NCBI GenBank assembly: GCA_030838815.1 | Contig: JAUZEX010000365.1 | Span: 1-18,983 of the forward strand | From: Actinomycetota bacterium | GTDB taxonomy: Bacteria > Actinomycetota > Acidimicrobiia > IMCC26256 > BP-133 | Direction: 5' to 3' | DNA: 18,983 bases | In this document: positions 1 through 7,152 of the stretch, in pieces | Position numbering within the stretch: the first letter of the stretch is position 1 | How the letters are laid out: every line of letters begins with the position of its first letter | Position numbers and translations under genes: made by a program | Notes under the pieces: model-generated | Databases searched by the model: none | What the model saw: the letters and a program-made list of their open reading frames with translations, nothing else | Told to the model about the DNA's origin: nothing

Positions 1-53
1 TGTCGCCACCGAGTGAAAACTGACCCCCTATCACCGGCCGAAAACTGACCCCC
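1..53 (+). repeat. IS21 left terminal repeats (L1, L2)
   Basis: Two related copies lie here, L1 at 1-27 and L2 at 32-53. Both contain the core GAAAACTGACCCCC preceded by CACCG. They are inverted relative to the right-end copies. Multiple subterminal repeats are typical of IS21 transposase binding sites. Confidence 0.85.
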
Positions 54-125
54 TTGCTGTCGGGTCCACCACTTGGAGTGTTGGATCTCGAACCCTGGCC
101 CGATGCTGGCCAGGGGGTTTGGGGG

Positions 126-1334
126 ATGATCAACGTGGAGGACTGGGCTGAGATCCGCCGGGTGCATCGGGCGGAGGGCATGGGGATCAAGGCGATCGTG
201 CGTCGCCTGGGGATCTCCCGGAACACGGTCCGGGAAGCGCTGCGGTCGGAGGGCCCGCCCCGTTATGAGCGGGTGTCGAGGGGGTCGGCGGTGGACGTGG
301 TCGAGCCGGAGATCCTGGGGCTGCTCAAGGAGTTCCCGGACATGCCGGCGACGGTGATCGCGGAGCGCATCGGCTGGACCCGAGGGATCACGGTGCTGCG
401 GGACCGGGTCTCGGAGCTGCGGCCGTTGTTCGTGCCGCCCGACCCGTGCCAGCGGACGACCTATCAGCCTGGCGAGCTGGCCCAGTTCGATCTGTGGCAG
501 CCCGATGTGGAGATCCCGCTGGGCTTCGGGCAGACCGACAAGCTCTGGGTCGTCGTCGGGGTGGCCGGGTTCTCCCGCCTGATCGCGGCGTGGATGGTTC
601 CGTCCCGGGCGGCGCATGACGTGCTGGGCGGGATGCTGGTGCTGCTGGGCCAGTTCGGGGCGGTGCCCCGCAAGGCGGTGTGGGACCAGGAAGGGTGCAT
701 CGGCCAGTGGCGCGCCGGACGGCAGGTCCTCACCGGCGAGTATCAGACCTTCCGCGGGACGCTGGGCATGACCGCGGTGTTGTGCGGCCCGGCCGACCCG
801 GAAGCCAAGGGCGTGGTTGAGCGGGCCAACCAGTACTTGGAGACGAGTTTCCTGTCCGGCCGGCGTTTCGAGAACCTGGCCGACTTCAACCGCCAGTTGG
901 AGTTCTGGCTGCGGCGGGCCAACCAGCGGATCCATGGAACGACCAGGGTCCGGCCGGCCGACGCGATCTGGGAGGACCGGGGCGCCATGTTGTCGTTCCC
1001 GCCGGTGCTGCCCGATCCGTCGTGGCGGTTCACCATCCGCCTGCCCCGGGACCACTACGTCCGGGTCGACACCAACGACTACTCCGTGAATCCCCGCTTC
1101 GTCGGCCGGCGGGTCGATGTTCGGGTCACCCTCGACGAGGTCATCGTCACCTGCGACCGCACCGAGATCGCCCGCCACTCCCGCTGCCTGGCCAAGCACC
1201 AGAGCCTGCTCGCCGCGGACCACGCCCGGATCCTCCGCGCCATGCGGGTCCAAGCGGCGCAGGCCACCGCCCTCGAAGCCGAGGTCGAAGAACGAGACCT
1301 GACCGTCTACGACCAGATCACCGGAGCGGCGTGA
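126..1334 (+). CDS. istA: IS21 family transposase IstA
   Basis: This is the transposase that cuts and joins the IS ends. The protein is 402 aa when started at the ATG at 126. The frame is open from 54, but the extra 24 residues contain nothing recognisable and lie close to the terminal repeats. An N-terminal helix-turn-helix (about residues 18-41, with GISRNTVREAL) would bind the ends. The DDE catalytic core follows: D122 in AQFDLW, D187 in AVWDQEG and E232 in KGVVERAN. A C-terminal IstA-type domain includes YSVNPRFVGRRVDVRV. The stop codon overlaps the istB start (GTGATGG), so the two genes are translationally coupled, as is usual for IS21. No frameshift or stop interrupts it. The family assignment is secure. 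Whether it is active cannot be judged from sequence. Confidence 0.93.
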   Translation: MINVEDWAEIRRVHRAEGMGIKAIVRRLGISRNTVREALRSEGPPRYERVSRGSAVDVVEPEILGLLKEFPDMPATVIAERIGWTRGITVLRDRVSELRPLFVPPDPCQRTTYQPGELAQFDLWQPDVEIPLGFGQTDKLWVVVGVAGFSRLIAAWMVPSRAAHDVLGGMLVLLGQFGAVPRKAVWDQEGCIGQWRAGRQVLTGEYQTFRGTLGMTAVLCGPADPEAKGVVERANQYLETSFLSGRRFENLADFNRQLEFWLRRANQRIHGTTRVRPADAIWEDRGAMLSFPPVLPDPSWRFTIRLPRDHYVRVDTNDYSVNPRFVGRRVDVRVTLDEVIVTCDRTEIARHSRCLAKHQSLLAADHARILRAMRVQAAQATALEAEVEERDLTVYDQITGAA

Positions 1335-2116
1335 TGGCCACCACCGCGAAGTCCAAGCCCGCCACCGACCTCGCCTACCTCTGCCGGGCGCTCAAGGCGC
1401 CGTCATTGGCCCGGGCGGTCGATCGGCTGGCAGAACGAGCCCGCACCGACGGTTGGACCCATGAGGAGTTCCTGGCTGCCTGTCTCGAACGGGAGGTGGC
1501 CGCCCGCCAGTCCAACGGCGGGGAGCTGCGCATCCGGGCCGCCCGCTTCCCCGCCCGCAAGACCCTCGAGGACTTCGACTTCGATCACCAGCGCACCCTC
1601 AAGCGGGAAGTGATCGCTCACCTCGGAGCGCTCGATTTCATCGAAGGCCGCGAGAACGTCGTGTTCCTCGGACCGCCCGGCACCGGCAAGACCCATCTCG
1701 CCATCGGCTTGTCGATCCGGGCGTGCCAGGCCGGCCATCGCGTTGCCTTCGCCACCGCCGCCGAGTGGGTTGATCGCCTTGCCGCCACCCACGCCGCCGG
1801 CCGGCTCCATGACGAGCTCCGTCGCCTTGGCCGCTACCCGCTGCTCGTGATCGACGAGGTCGGCTACATCCCCTTCGAATCCGACGCCGCCAACCTCTTC
1901 TTCCAGCTGGTGTCCTCACGCTATGAGCGAGCCAGCGTCATCGTCACCAGCAACAAACCCTTCGGCCGCTGGGGCGAAGTCTTCGGCGACCCCGTCGTCG
2001 CCGCCGCCATGATCGACCGCCTCGTCCACCACGCCGACGTAGTCAGCCTCAAAGGCGACAGCTACCGACTCAAAGACCGCGACCTCGGGAGGGTGCCCAC
2101 CGACAACACAGAGTGA
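1334..2116 (+). CDS. istB: IS21 helper ATPase IstB
   Basis: IstB is the AAA+ ATPase that assembles on DNA and directs IstA to target sites. The product is 260 aa, normal for the family. Walker A GPPGTGKT is at residues 113-120, Walker B LLVIDEVG at about 170-177 and the sensor-like TSN at 205-207. The N-terminal helical region (LAYLCRALKAPSLARAVDRL) is the IstB-type adaptor. The ATG at 1334 overlaps the istA stop (ATGA), which fixes the start even though the frame is open much further upstream inside istA. The gene ends 17 bp before the inner right repeat, leaving no passenger gene. The DnaC/DnaA-like ATPase fold explains its similarity to replication helicase loaders, but context makes IstB certain. 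Confidence 0.93.
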   Translation: MATTAKSKPATDLAYLCRALKAPSLARAVDRLAERARTDGWTHEEFLAACLEREVAARQSNGGELRIRAARFPARKTLEDFDFDHQRTLKREVIAHLGALDFIEGRENVVFLGPPGTGKTHLAIGLSIRACQAGHRVAFATAAEWVDRLAATHAAGRLHDELRRLGRYPLLVIDEVGYIPFESDAANLFFQLVSSRYERASVIVTSNKPFGRWGEVFGDPVVAAAMIDRLVHHADVVSLKGDSYRLKDRDLGRVPTDNTE

Positions 2117-2133
2117 CCACCACCCGGCACCAG

Positions 2134-2186
2134 GGGGGTCAATTTTCAACCGGTGCCAAGGGGTCAGCTTTCAGCCGGTGTTGACA
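2134..2186 (-). repeat. IS21 right terminal repeats (R2, R1)
   Basis: These are inverted copies of the left-end repeats. R2 is at 2134-2155 and R1 at 2160-2186. Read on the minus strand, R1 starts TGTCAACACCGG and ends CTGACCCC, matching L1 at 22 of 27 positions. They mark the right boundary of the element. Confidence 0.85.
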
Positions 2187-2196
2187 GCGGCGACCT

Positions 2197-3435
2197 CTAT
2201 TTCGTCGCGTTGTAAAAGCGGTCGTACAGATCGCCGTCGGGGAGACGTAGAGATCCCTGCGTCACGCGCACGGTGGAGTGCCCGAGGAGCTTGGAGACGT
2301 CCTCGAGGCGCGCCCCGGGCTGAGAAAGTGCCCAGGTGGCGAAGACGTGCCGGAGCGAATGAAAGGTCCAGCAGAAGCCACCGGACGAGTCCCGGGGCCA
2401 TCCAGCGACAGTCGCGGCGGGGTGAAAGAGGTTCCGGGCGAAGTTCGAGCGCCTCGCCCAGCAGCCCTGGGGGGAGGGAAACAGGAGGCCCGACGGAGTG
2501 CTGGCCTCCGGACACCGCTCCACCTCGTCCACCCGCTTGGCCAAGAGCGCAGCGAGGTCGACCCCGCCGGGCGTACGGGAGGGGTACATGGTCGTACGGC
2601 GACGCCGGCTTTTAGGGGGGCCGAGATGCAGGCCGCGGCGACCCTCTACGACCTGGCGGTCGACCAGGATCCGCCGGCCGTCCAAATCGATCCGGTCGGA
2701 GGTGAGGGCCACCATCTCCCCCCAGCGCACCCCCGAGTAGGCGACGAGGAGGATTTGGAGCTCTCGCCACCAAAACCCCCGCCGGGCAGCGGCTCCCTTG
2801 GCGAGATCATGGACGCCGGCCGACGTCGGGATCTCGGCCTCCTCGACGAATCGGCCTCCGTCCTCGAAGCCCTCCGGGTCGGGGGTCGTCGCCAGCAGCC
2901 CAATGCACGCCCCGGAGCACGTCCTGGCGGGCGAGGAGAAGGCCCTCCTCGAGGCCAGCCCGGACCATGGCCGATAGGCACGCCTGAGGTGATCGGCCAC
3001 CGAGACGGTGGGAGCGGCGTCGAGAATGCGCTGGAAGTGGGCGCGGGTGAGGTGGGCGACATCCACCTCGCTGAGCACCGGACGGACGAAACGGTTGCAG
3101 TAAGCCGTCTGCTCCTCCCGGTGCCGCTCGCTCCAGCGTCGACCCCGGGCCGGGCGCCGACCCGGGTCGAGGTAGTGCTCGACGAGAGCAACACCCTTCG
3201 CCCCACCCTTTGCCTTAGGGATTCCGGCCGTCAGGCGCTCGACGATTCCTGTCGCCTTGTCGATGGCCTCCTGCCGGGCGGGCGCCGTCGTGTCCCTACG
3301 CCGACTGTCTTCGGTCCATCGAATCCGCCAGTATCCCCCCGCCGCCGCCGGGGGGTAGGCGAGAACGCCAAGTTCGAACTCGAGCACCTCCCGGCCATCG
3401 GGATCACGCGGAGGGGGGCTGGGGAAGGGGCTCAC
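2197..3435 (-). pseudogene. Tyrosine recombinase/integrase, decayed by compensated frameshifts
   Basis: The frame looks like an intact integrase of about 410 aa, with an N-terminal arm/core-binding region, box I arginine in AYSGVRWGEM, and HSLRHVFATW then LLGHSTVRVTQ from the catalytic domain. Two stretches are out of frame. Between about 2976 and 2881 the frame encodes poor sequence, while the +1 neighbour encodes MVRAGLEEGLLLARQDV, typical core-binding helix. A missing base near 2974-2976 and an extra C in 2881-2885 explain this. Between 2256 and 2239 the frame reads GSLRLP where another frame reads DLYVSP, with the expected catalytic Tyr codon at 2247-2249. An extra G in 2255-2257 and a missing C in 2239-2242 explain this. 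As written the enzyme lacks its nucleophile. The start is uncertain: GTG at 3435 is chosen, and ATG at 3504 is also possible but would overlap the opposing fragment. Confidence 0.75.
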
Positions 3436-3481
3436 TGGCCCGTCGCTTGTCGAGCTCGCACTCGGACGCCCCGAGGCCGAT

Positions 3482-3690
3482 ATGCCGGCGGCTGGCGGCC
3501 TCATCGGGGTGCTCCCGAGTCGGGAGCTGTCGCTGCAGGCGGCCAACAAGCGCCTCGGACAATCGAGACCTACTCGGAGTCCGCGCCGCCGTTCCTCGCG
3601 TTCCTGGTCGAGCATCGGATCACGACGGACGTCACTTGGGAGCACGTCGAGCGGTCTCGCCGCCTGATCGTCGAATTCAGGGAGGTCTGG
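3482..3690 (+). pseudogene. Truncated, frameshifted N-terminal fragment of a second tyrosine recombinase
   Basis: From an ATG with GAGG five bases upstream, the frame reads LIGVLPSRELSLQAANK. A missing base at about 3550-3552 then shifts it, and the next frame reads PRTIETYSESAPPFLAFLV and continues to about VTWEHVE. Joined with one restored base (AANK-S-PRTIETY), this is the start of a XerC/XerD-type core-binding (SAM-like) domain. Similarity ends at about 3660-3690, where base composition drops and no catalytic domain follows. It is therefore a 5' remnant of a second integrase, opposed to the first and almost touching it. The identification rests on recognising the SPRTIETY-type helix. The exact 3' junction is not clear. 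Confidence 0.65.
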
Positions 3691-3801
3691 CAATACATAT
3701 CCCTATTTCTTCCACCTTGGCCGGGCCAGCTGGGTCAAAATCAATGGTACATATTCTCTGACCTGCGGCGATACCTGCCTCGCCAGACGGGAACGGGCAA
3801 G

Positions 3802-3817
3802 ATTCTTTGAAAAGAAT
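3802..3817. promoter_or_regulatory. 16-bp near-perfect palindrome, candidate operator
   Basis: The half-sites ATTCTTT and AAAGAAT are perfect inverted repeats separated by GA. The site ends 24 bp before the TACAAT box of the downstream surface-protein gene, a position suited to a repressor or activator. No matching regulator gene is in the window. Confidence 0.4.
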
Positions 3818-3841
3818 TCGTTTCAGAGCGGAGGTATTCGG

Positions 3842-3847
3842 TACAAT
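3842..3847 (+). promoter_or_regulatory. Promoter -10 box of LPXTG protein gene
   Basis: TACAAT matches five of six bases of the sigma-70/SigA -10 consensus. It lies 42 bp before the ATG at 3890. The -35 region is weak, with GTTTCA at 3820-3825 and a 16-bp spacer. The low-GC surroundings support promoter function. Confidence 0.5.
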
Positions 3848-3889
3848 CAAGTCCAAGCTGGGGAGCTGGAAAGCTGGGGGGGAACAACA

Positions 3890-4864
3890 ATGCGATCGAA
3901 TCTCGGGCGGGCCTGCGCGGCCGCGGCTGGGCTCATGACACTGCTCGTGCCAAACACAGCCTTCGCGTCGTGGTGGGACGGGGGTTATCAACCGGCGCGG
4001 CGGCATCAGCCACCGCCGTCACAGCCACCGCCGTCACAGCCACCGCCGTCACAGCCGGCGCCGGACCAACCGCCGCCGAATCAGCCGCCGTCCGGACAGC
4101 CGCCGTCGGGCGGCTATGGCTCCGAGCAGCCGACACCCGAACAGCCACCGGCGAACAACTGCTGCCACGGCCAGCCGCCGGCGCCGCCGCCGGCGCCCGT
4201 GGCGCTGCCGTCGATCTACGGGTGTGAGAACAGCGACATTCCGGGCACCCGGCGCGTGCTGCACAAGGAGACCACTCCGCCCGAGGGCACAACCGTCCAT
4301 CCGGGTGACGAGATCGTGGTCGAGATCACGTGGAGCGTGGCCGACTGGATCGCGCCCGACCTTCACAAGGCGCTGGACTGCGTCTACATCGACAACCGGT
4401 ACGTAGCGCAGCTGAGCGGCGGCGAGCGGCCCACGCCGAACGACGGGCACTTCGCCTACCGCTACGTGGTGCCAGCCGACGTCCGGCCCGGCTCGACCAT
4501 CTGCGACCAGGGCTTCGTGTCCGGGCCCAATGGCGAGGAGGAGTACGGCCGGGAGGTCAGCAACCTCGTCTGCTTCCCGGTCGGGCCGACCCCTTCGGTC
4601 GGGCCACCGCCGGTCGAGAGGACCACGACGACGACCACCACGATGGTCGAGCAGCCTCCGACCGAGCAGTCGAACCGGTACGACCAGCAGGTTCCACCGG
4701 ACACGCAGCCGGTCTCGCGGCCGGCACCGGTCGTGCGGGCCCGCGACGAGCTGCCGCGGACGGGCGGCGACTCCAACCCGGCCCGGCTGGCCGCAGGAGC
4801 GCTGACGCTCGCCCTCCTGTGCCGCACCGGCACCAGGCGCCGGAGCCGCCTGCGCCGGCCTTAG
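3890..4864 (+). CDS. Secreted Pro-rich LPXTG-type cell-wall-anchored protein
   Basis: The 324-aa product has a signal peptide (residues 1-27, likely cleaved after AFA). A Pro/Gln-rich stalk at 37-105 includes QPPPS repeats. A globular segment at about 108-230 has four cysteines (C112, C164, C205, C228) that could form two disulfides. A second Pro/Thr-rich linker follows, and then a C-terminal sorting signal: LPRTG at 288-292, a hydrophobic stretch and an Arg-rich tail. This is the standard tripartite signal for sortase attachment to peptidoglycan, so the domain is probably displayed on the cell surface. I do not recognise the Cys domain. Its position after HPGDEIVVEITW suggests a beta-sandwich, which is inference. 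The ATG at 3890 follows a G-rich ribosome site (GGGGGG) by about seven bases. No sortase gene is present in the window. Confidence 0.85.
   Translation: MRSNLGRACAAAAGLMTLLVPNTAFASWWDGGYQPARRHQPPPSQPPPSQPPPSQPAPDQPPPNQPPSGQPPSGGYGSEQPTPEQPPANNCCHGQPPAPPPAPVALPSIYGCENSDIPGTRRVLHKETTPPEGTTVHPGDEIVVEITWSVADWIAPDLHKALDCVYIDNRYVAQLSGGERPTPNDGHFAYRYVVPADVRPGSTICDQGFVSGPNGEEEYGREVSNLVCFPVGPTPSVGPPPVERTTTTTTTMVEQPPTEQSNRYDQQVPPDTQPVSRPAPVVRARDELPRTGGDSNPARLAAGALTLALLCRTGTRRRSRLRRP
4007..4051 (+). repeat. Three perfect 15-bp tandem repeats (QPPPS)
   Basis: The unit CAGCCACCGCCGTCA occurs three times head to tail at 4007-4021, 4022-4036 and 4037-4051. It encodes QPPPS in the stalk of the surface protein. 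Exact repetition implies recent copy-number change. Confidence 0.9.
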
Positions 4865-4948
4865 ATCCGCTTCTCGGAGGACGTCGGCCCCGGTCGTGCC
4901 CAGCGGGCGGCCGGGGTCGACGCCTGCGAGCGCCCGTCTGCCGTTACG

Positions 4949-5812
4949 GTGGCCGGCGTGCCTGGCATCGTCTTCGTCAACCCGTCCGCCGGCTCGGAGC
5001 TGTCGGCCGAAGAACTGCGCGGCCTCTTCGCCGGCCACCGGATCGTCGAGTGCCCGGGCGAGGAGATCCCTGCCCGGGTGTCCGACGTCGTCGGGGAGCG
5101 CCCTGACTTCGTCGCCGTAGCGGGAGGCGACGGCACGCTCCGGGGGGCGGCCCAGGAACTGCTCGGCACCGGCGTCCCCCTCCTGCCGATCCCGGGCGGC
5201 ACCCGCAACCACTTCGCCCTCGCCGTCGGAGTCTGCGACCTGGAGACGGCGGCCAAGGCCGCGGCGGCCGGCATCGTCCGCCACTTCGACGTCGGTGACG
5301 TCAACGGCGAGTGCTTCCTCAACAACTCGAGCGTCGGGCTCTACCCGAAGCTGGTCATCAAGCGGGAGTCGTACGAGCGGAGGATGTCGAAGCGGCGGGC
5401 GCAGTTCGCGGCCGCCTGGGAGCAGATCCGTCACGGCCACCGCTTCCGCCTCGAGCTCCGGGGCCGGCGCCACCGGGCCTGGCTGGTCTTCGTCGGCAAC
5501 GGCTGCTACGGCGAGCACCTGCTCGACTTCACCGACCGGGAATCGGTGGGCGGCGGGGTCCTCGACATCCGGATCGTGCTGGCCGACCGGCCGCTGGCCC
5601 GCACCCGGGTCGTCCTCGCCCTGCTCCGGGGGCTCGAGAGCTCGCCCCTGATCGTGCGGGACACCTGCCCCGAGGCGGAGCTCGGCCTCGGCCGACCCCG
5701 CGTCGAGGTCGCCCTCGACGGTGAGGTGGAAACGTTCGAGGCGCCCTTGCGCTACTCGGTGCGCCGGGAGGAACTGGCCGTGGTCGTCCCGCCCTACGTC
5801 GACGCCGACTAA
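4949..5812 (+). CDS. Diacylglycerol/sphingoid-type lipid kinase (YegS/DagK family)
   Basis: The 287-aa protein belongs to the DAGK catalytic-domain family, which phosphorylates diacylglycerol-like or other lipid substrates at the inner membrane face using ATP. The nucleotide-binding signature is present: VNPSAG at 10-15, GGDGT at 59-63 and PGGTRNHFA at 82-90. DGEVE near the C-terminus is the usual metal/catalytic loop of the second domain. The length is typical. The GTG at 4949 is taken as the start, and the GTG at 4958 is an equally possible start that gives VPGIVFVNPSAG. There is no clear ribosome site, so translation may be from a short or absent leader. The gene is convergent with the HAD gene and overlaps its end by 4 bp. 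The lipid substrate cannot be told from sequence. Confidence 0.85.
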   Translation: MAGVPGIVFVNPSAGSELSAEELRGLFAGHRIVECPGEEIPARVSDVVGERPDFVAVAGGDGTLRGAAQELLGTGVPLLPIPGGTRNHFALAVGVCDLETAAKAAAAGIVRHFDVGDVNGECFLNNSSVGLYPKLVIKRESYERRMSKRRAQFAAAWEQIRHGHRFRLELRGRRHRAWLVFVGNGCYGEHLLDFTDRESVGGGVLDIRIVLADRPLARTRVVLALLRGLESSPLIVRDTCPEAELGLGRPRVEVALDGEVETFEAPLRYSVRREELAVVVPPYVDAD

Positions 5813-6477
5813 GCGCCGCCGCCGAGGAGCGGGCTGTCCTCGAGCTCATCGAGGAGCGCGGCGACGTCGTCGTAGACCACCAACGCCCCAGCGGCCTCGA
5901 GCTCGGCCCGACAGATCCCGCCGCTGGTCACCGCCACGCAGCGGAGCCCGGCCCGGGCCGCGGCCTCCACGTCCCAGACGGTGTCGCCCACCACCACGGT
6001 GGCCTCCGGCGCCGTACCGGCCTCCTCCAGCGCCGTCACGAATATGTCGGGTTCGGGCTTGGCCTGCTCCACCTCGCCGGCGCTGGTGACGGCGTCGATG
6101 GCGTCGTCGGCGTCGAGGGCGGCCAGCAGGGCGTCGAGATCGCTCTTCTCGGCCGAGGTGGCCAGGACGACCCGCACCCCCCGGTCGTGCACCGCCCGGA
6201 GCAGGGCGGCGGCCCTGGGAAGCGCCCGGATCTCCCCCTTCAGGGCGTCGAACTCCCGGGCCCGGTCCTCCTTCAGCTCCGGCCGCGGCCGGCCGCAGAG
6301 CGTCTCGACGAGCTGGTCACTGCCCATGCCGACCAGCCGGTGGATGCGGGCGGTGGTGATCTCCGGCTCACCCCGTCCGAGGAAGACCCGCCGCCAGGCC
6401 AGGGCGTGAAGGTAGTTGGTGTCGACCAGGGTCCCGTCGATGTCGAAGAGAACGGCGCGGCCGTCGGCAGAGCTCAT
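5809..6477 (-). CDS. HAD-superfamily phosphatase (phosphoglycolate phosphatase-like)
   Basis: This is a 222-aa haloacid-dehalogenase hydrolase with all four motifs: FDIDGT with nucleophile D12 and acid/base D14, motif II VVLATS (S108), motif III K140 in AKPEPD and motif IV VGDTVWDV with D165 and D169. A helical cap lies between motifs I and II (about 20-85), placing it in subfamily IA with phosphoglycolate phosphatase and beta-phosphoglucomutase. The real substrate is unknown. GGGAAGG two bases before the ATG is a good ribosome site. The gene is divergent from inorganic pyrophosphatase with only 39 bp between starts, so the two probably share a control region. Its stop overlaps the lipid kinase stop by 4 bp. 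Confidence 0.85.
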   Translation of the reverse strand: MSSADGRAVLFDIDGTLVDTNYLHALAWRRVFLGRGEPEITTARIHRLVGMGSDQLVETLCGRPRPELKEDRAREFDALKGEIRALPRAAALLRAVHDRGVRVVLATSAEKSDLDALLAALDADDAIDAVTSAGEVEQAKPEPDIFVTALEEAGTAPEATVVVGDTVWDVEAAARAGLRCVAVTSGGICRAELEAAGALVVYDDVAALLDELEDSPLLGGGA

Positions 6478-6516
6478 GGCCTTCCCTTACCCTCCCGGCG
6501 AGGCACAATGCGGCCC

Positions 6517-7005
6517 ATGGACGTCGAGGTGATCGTCGAGATCCCCAAGGGATCCCGGAACAAGTACGAGGTCGACCACGAATCCGGAGCCATTTGGCTC
6601 GACCGGATGCTGTTCACGGCCACGCAGTATCCGGCCGACTACGGGTTCTTCCCCGGCACCCTGGGAGAGGACGGCGACCCGCTCGACGCCATGGTCCTCC
6701 TCGACGAGGCGACGTTCCCCGGCTGCCACATCCTCGCCCGGCCGGTGGCCGTGTTCTTCATGGAGGACGAGGCGGGGCGGGACGCCAAGGTGCTGTGCGT
6801 CCCGGCCACCGACCCGCGCTGGTCGGCGATGCTCGACCGCAGCGACCTTCCCCCCCACCTTCTCGATGAGATCAGCCACTTCTTCGAGGTCTACAAGGCT
6901 CTCGAACCGGGCAAGACGACGAGCACCCTGGGCTGGCACAGCGCGACCATCGCCGAGGCCGTGGTCACCGAGGCGCGGCAGCGGGCGGCGGACGCCACCC
7001 ACTGA
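6517..7005 (+). CDS. ppa: Inorganic pyrophosphatase (family I, soluble)
   Basis: The enzyme hydrolyses pyrophosphate to two phosphates in the cytoplasm, driving polymerisation reactions forward. The 162-aa length equals that of actinobacterial Ppa, and the N-terminus (MDVEVIVEIPKGSRNKYE) aligns directly with MQFDVTIEIPKGQRNKYE of Mycobacterium. The active-site signature DGDPLD and the acidic/lysine cluster ending RDAKVLCVP are present, as is the C-terminal HFFEVYKALEPGK. The start is the ATG at 6517 by family length. An upstream in-frame ATG at 6508 would add three residues and has GAGG four bases before it, so it is a real alternative. A possible -10 (TACCCT) is at 6488-6493. The gene is divergent from the HAD phosphatase. 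Confidence 0.95.
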   Translation: MDVEVIVEIPKGSRNKYEVDHESGAIWLDRMLFTATQYPADYGFFPGTLGEDGDPLDAMVLLDEATFPGCHILARPVAVFFMEDEAGRDAKVLCVPATDPRWSAMLDRSDLPPHLLDEISHFFEVYKALEPGKTTSTLGWHSATIAEAVVTEARQRAADATH

Positions 7006-7036
7006 GACAGACAGTCCGAGCGCCCGGACGCGCAAC

Positions 7037-7071
7037 GGCGCCGCCCGGGGGGAGGGTTTCCGGACGGCGCC
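7037..7071. terminator. Hairpin between convergent genes, likely bidirectional terminator
   Basis: GGCGCCGCCCGG (7037-7048) pairs with CCGGACGGCGCC (7060-7071) with one mismatch and an 11-nt loop. It lies between the ends of ppa (plus) and the YcnI-like gene (minus). There is no long T-run, as is common in high-GC actinobacteria. Confidence 0.6.
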
Positions 7072-7152
7072 TTCGCGCTCACCAGCGGATTCGCTGAGGC
7101 ACTGCTACCCCACGGCAATCCGTGAGAAACAGCTAACAGTAGAGATTTTCCG

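Larger units (their letters stand above)
1..2186 (+). mobile_element. Complete IS21-family insertion sequence
   Basis: The element has the standard IS21 layout: a long DDE transposase gene (istA) followed by an overlapping AAA+ helper gene (istB), flanked by multiple terminal repeats. The outer left end (1-27) and the reverse complement of the outer right end (2160-2186) match at 22 of 27 positions, beginning TGTC and ending CTGACCCC. A second, inner pair (32-53 and 2134-2155) matches at 19 of 22. Both genes are open and carry their key motifs, so the element looks potentially active. The left flank is outside the window, so a target-site duplication cannot be checked. The right boundary is set by the TGTTGACA end and lies 10 bp from the stop codon of the neighbouring recombinase. 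Confidence 0.9.
3691..3889. other. AT-richer junction between mobile region and surface-protein gene
   Basis: These 199 bp are noticeably less GC-rich than either side. I see no gene. They contain the 16-bp palindrome at 3802-3817 and the promoter-like TACAAT at 3842-3847, both described separately. The composition fits a foreign or junction segment left by past integration, or simply a promoter-rich spacer. Confidence 0.5.

Noticed and set aside
2278..3810. 510-codon plus-strand frame opposite the integrase
   Set aside because: Most of it is antisense to clear integrase motifs and looks like low-complexity GC-rich sequence. Only its last part overlaps the recombinase fragment, which is described separately.
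4007..4051. Three tandem 15-bp units as a possible CRISPR or regulatory array
   Set aside because: There are no spacers between units, and they encode an in-frame QPPPS stalk.
4049..5518. 489-codon minus-strand frame opposite the surface protein and lipid kinase
   Set aside because: It runs across two well-supported plus-strand genes, and its translation is Arg/Ala/Asp-rich without recognisable motifs.
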